IMG/VR virus record: IMGVR_UViG_3300043449_000692
Location: 1-64,000 of that record
Strand: one strand, 5' to 3'
DNA length: 64,000 nt
Source of the DNA: a virus
A program made the position numbers and the translations under genes. The stretch's first letter is position 1; each line of letters begins with the position of its first letter. The notes under the pieces were generated by a model. The model did no database searches, was not told where the DNA came from, and saw only the letters and a program-made list of their open reading frames with translations. This document shows positions 62,863 to 64,000 of the stretch, one piece after another.

Positions 62863-63500
62863 TGCTGCTCCTGTGGAACAAGCGAAGCAGTGGTCTTTGA
62901 GTTGTAGATGTAGCCGTGCAAAGAATCATCAATGTGATGCTCGGTCTGAATCTTCGGATACAGACGCATGAGCCAGTCAATGTCTTCCGTGGACTGCCCA
63001 TTGGCTCCGTAGACAGGATTGAATGCCTCGGTGATTGCAATGTCGCGCCGCCACAGGCACATATGGTAGGGAGGACGCTTGATGCCACCAAGGAATCCGT
63101 CTTCGTCCCGCCACAGATGACCGTGGGGGTTTCCGATACCGAACTCTACATCCATTGGCTCACCGTCAAGGTTGCACCACTGATTGAAAGTAATGCAGTC
63201 AACCCCTTCGTGTTCATCAATGGCTTGCAGAATCTTGCTCATGTAGTCCTTGCTCACGGCATCATCATCATCCAAGAAGGCGATATACTTGCCACGCGCT
63301 GACATGAGCAGGTCATTACGCTTTTCTGAAATGCTTTTGGAGCGGTTGTCTAGCATGACAAGGATTTCCACCGACTTCGGCTGTCCCGTGGCATCGGCTT
63401 GCTTCTGAAGATGCTCCACAGCAGACTTCATGGATTCGATCCGCTCGGGAATGGACAGGATCAGAACACTGAACTTGATATCACTTGCTGGTACTGGCAT
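62859..63500 (-). CDS. Family 2 glycosyltransferase, 213 aa
   Basis: The start at 63500 (MPVPASDIKF) was chosen; an upstream in-frame extension to 63614 lies within the previous gene. Features: KFSVLILSIPERIESM, MLDNRSKSISEKRNDLL, YIAFLDDDDAVSKDY (D-x-D) and GGIKRPPYHMCLWRR, then STEDIDWLMRLYP. This is a GT-A-fold inverting transferase. It overlaps the upstream transferase by 20 nt. Confidence 0.8.
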   Translation of the reverse strand: MPVPASDIKFSVLILSIPERIESMKSAVEHLQKQADATGQPKSVEILVMLDNRSKSISEKRNDLLMSARGKYIAFLDDDDAVSKDYMSKILQAIDEHEGVDCITFNQWCNLDGEPMDVEFGIGNPHGHLWRDEDGFLGGIKRPPYHMCLWRRDIAITEAFNPVYGANGQSTEDIDWLMRLYPKIQTEHHIDDSLHGYIYNSKTTASLVPQEQQ

Positions 63501-64000
63501 AGAACATAGTCTCCATGTCAAACTTGTTTGCGGCTCGCCGCTTGAAGGTTTCACCATCAACACCATACATTTCTTTGTTCTCATTCCTTGCATGGAGTTC
63601 GTCCCACGGTTCACCGCTCCACTGATGCTGAATGATACACAGGTCGCAGCGGCGCAGTTTACCCAATGCCATGCACACCTGTGTCTGCTCGTTGTCGCAG
63701 TACAGGGACTTGTATTCAGGGTTGTAGATGTAGCCGAAACGCTTGTATAGGGGGAAGCCCATGACCGTCAGAGTCATCAGGGGATCTTCCTTTGGGCGCA
63801 GACCGTCCCAGAACTTGATTGCACCGTCATAGTCGGGGAAAGCCTGCTCGTACACCTTGGCAATGATGTCATCGTAGCCCATCTGCACAGGAACCATGTC
63901 ATCGGACGCAAGCAGCAGCACATCGCCGTCCACGCCCTCTAGGTTAGCGTTGCAGGCTTCGATCTTGCTCTTGGAGTGTCCGTAGAAGCACTCAATGTTT
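63481..64000 (-). CDS. Glycosyltransferase-like protein, C-terminal part (partial)
   Basis: The frame stays open to the right edge: the codons upstream of 63933 read NIECFYGHSKSKIEACN without a stop, so the true start lies outside the window. VLLLASDDMVP is the metal-binding step of GT2-type enzymes (S-D-D-M), followed by MTLTVMGFPLYKRFGYIYN and QHQWSGEPWDELH. It overlaps the next transferase gene by 20 nt. About 172 residues are visible. Confidence 0.75.
   Translation of the reverse strand, partial: NIECFYGHSKSKIEACNANLEGVDGDVLLLASDDMVPVQMGYDDIIAKVYEQAFPDYDGAIKFWDGLRPKEDPLMTLTVMGFPLYKRFGYIYNPEYKSLYCDNEQTQVCMALGKLRRCDLCIIQHQWSGEPWDELHARNENKEMYGVDGETFKRRAANKFDMETMFYASTSK

Noticed and set aside
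1-64000. CRISPR arrays, insertion sequences or integrase/attachment sites
   Set aside because: No regularly spaced repeats, transposase, integrase or terminal inverted repeats were found; repeats seen are short or lie within fibre and head proteins.

Overview
This 64 kb window is part of the genome of a large T4-superfamily myovirus infecting a Gram-negative bacterium. The T4-type evidence is a replication block with a family B DNA polymerase, a UvsX/RecA-like recombinase, a DnaB/gp41-type helicase and a gp61-type primase, together with T4-late-type promoters (CTAAATA) and proteins carrying T4-like capsid-targeting N-termini. A Gram-negative host is inferred from two or three lipoproteins, a unimolecular-spanin candidate, and sugar-nucleotide and glycosyltransferase genes. 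No terminase, portal, capsid, sheath or baseplate gene is present, so the full genome must be much larger. The host cannot be named from the sequence.

Layout. 1-7.05 kb, minus strand: CobT-like (VWA) and CobS-like (AAA+) genes, each with its own sigma70-type promoter, then a string of small genes with two embedded tRNAs (Arg-UCU, Leu-CAA) and an HNH nuclease, ending at a terminator at 524-559. 7.4-8.9 kb, plus strand: small zinc-binding proteins and an HExxH protein, ending at a terminator. 8.9-29.3 kb, plus strand: a late region. It holds a series of proteins whose first 10-20 residues resemble the T4 capsid-targeting sequence and end in an L/I-x-E site (candidate head-packaged, injected proteins: HAD-HNH fusion, KxDG ligase-like enzyme, ParB-like protein, basic core protein). 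It also holds tail/decoration proteins, an SGNH hydrolase, a holin-like protein and a spanin candidate. 29.3-40.6 kb, mostly minus strand: RuvC-like resolvase, a trypsin-like lipoprotein, a class II (B12-dependent) ribonucleotide reductase and three tail-fibre genes (YadA-like and collagen-like). 40.6-53.8 kb, minus strand: thyX, primase, gmd, helicase, UvsX, polymerase, GroES-like protein, DNA methyltransferase, SpeD-like protein, lysozyme, UvdE, Nmad1-like protein and dUTPase, with a near-consensus promoter at 53774-53801. 53.8-54.9 kb: small structural-type genes behind a late promoter. 54.9-64 kb, minus strand: a glycosylation cluster (glycosyltransferases, epimerase, FkbM methyltransferase, GDP-fucose synthase), AT-richer in its centre and running off the right edge.

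How the parts fit. Nucleotide supply (NrdJ, ThyX, dUTPase) feeds the replication block. CobS/CobT-like proteins may relate to the B12 need of NrdJ. Gmd and Fcl together would give GDP-L-fucose for the glycosyltransferases. The most unusual signals are: (i) the set of candidate head-packaged proteins; (ii) a repeated promoter geometry that puts the transcription start on or within about 2 nt of the ATG, seen for four sigma70-type and three late promoters; (iii) late promoters that contain the stop codon of the preceding gene; and (iv) a perfect 15-bp inverted repeat that would fold over the start codon of an HNH gene. All calls were made by reading the sequence; no database search was run.
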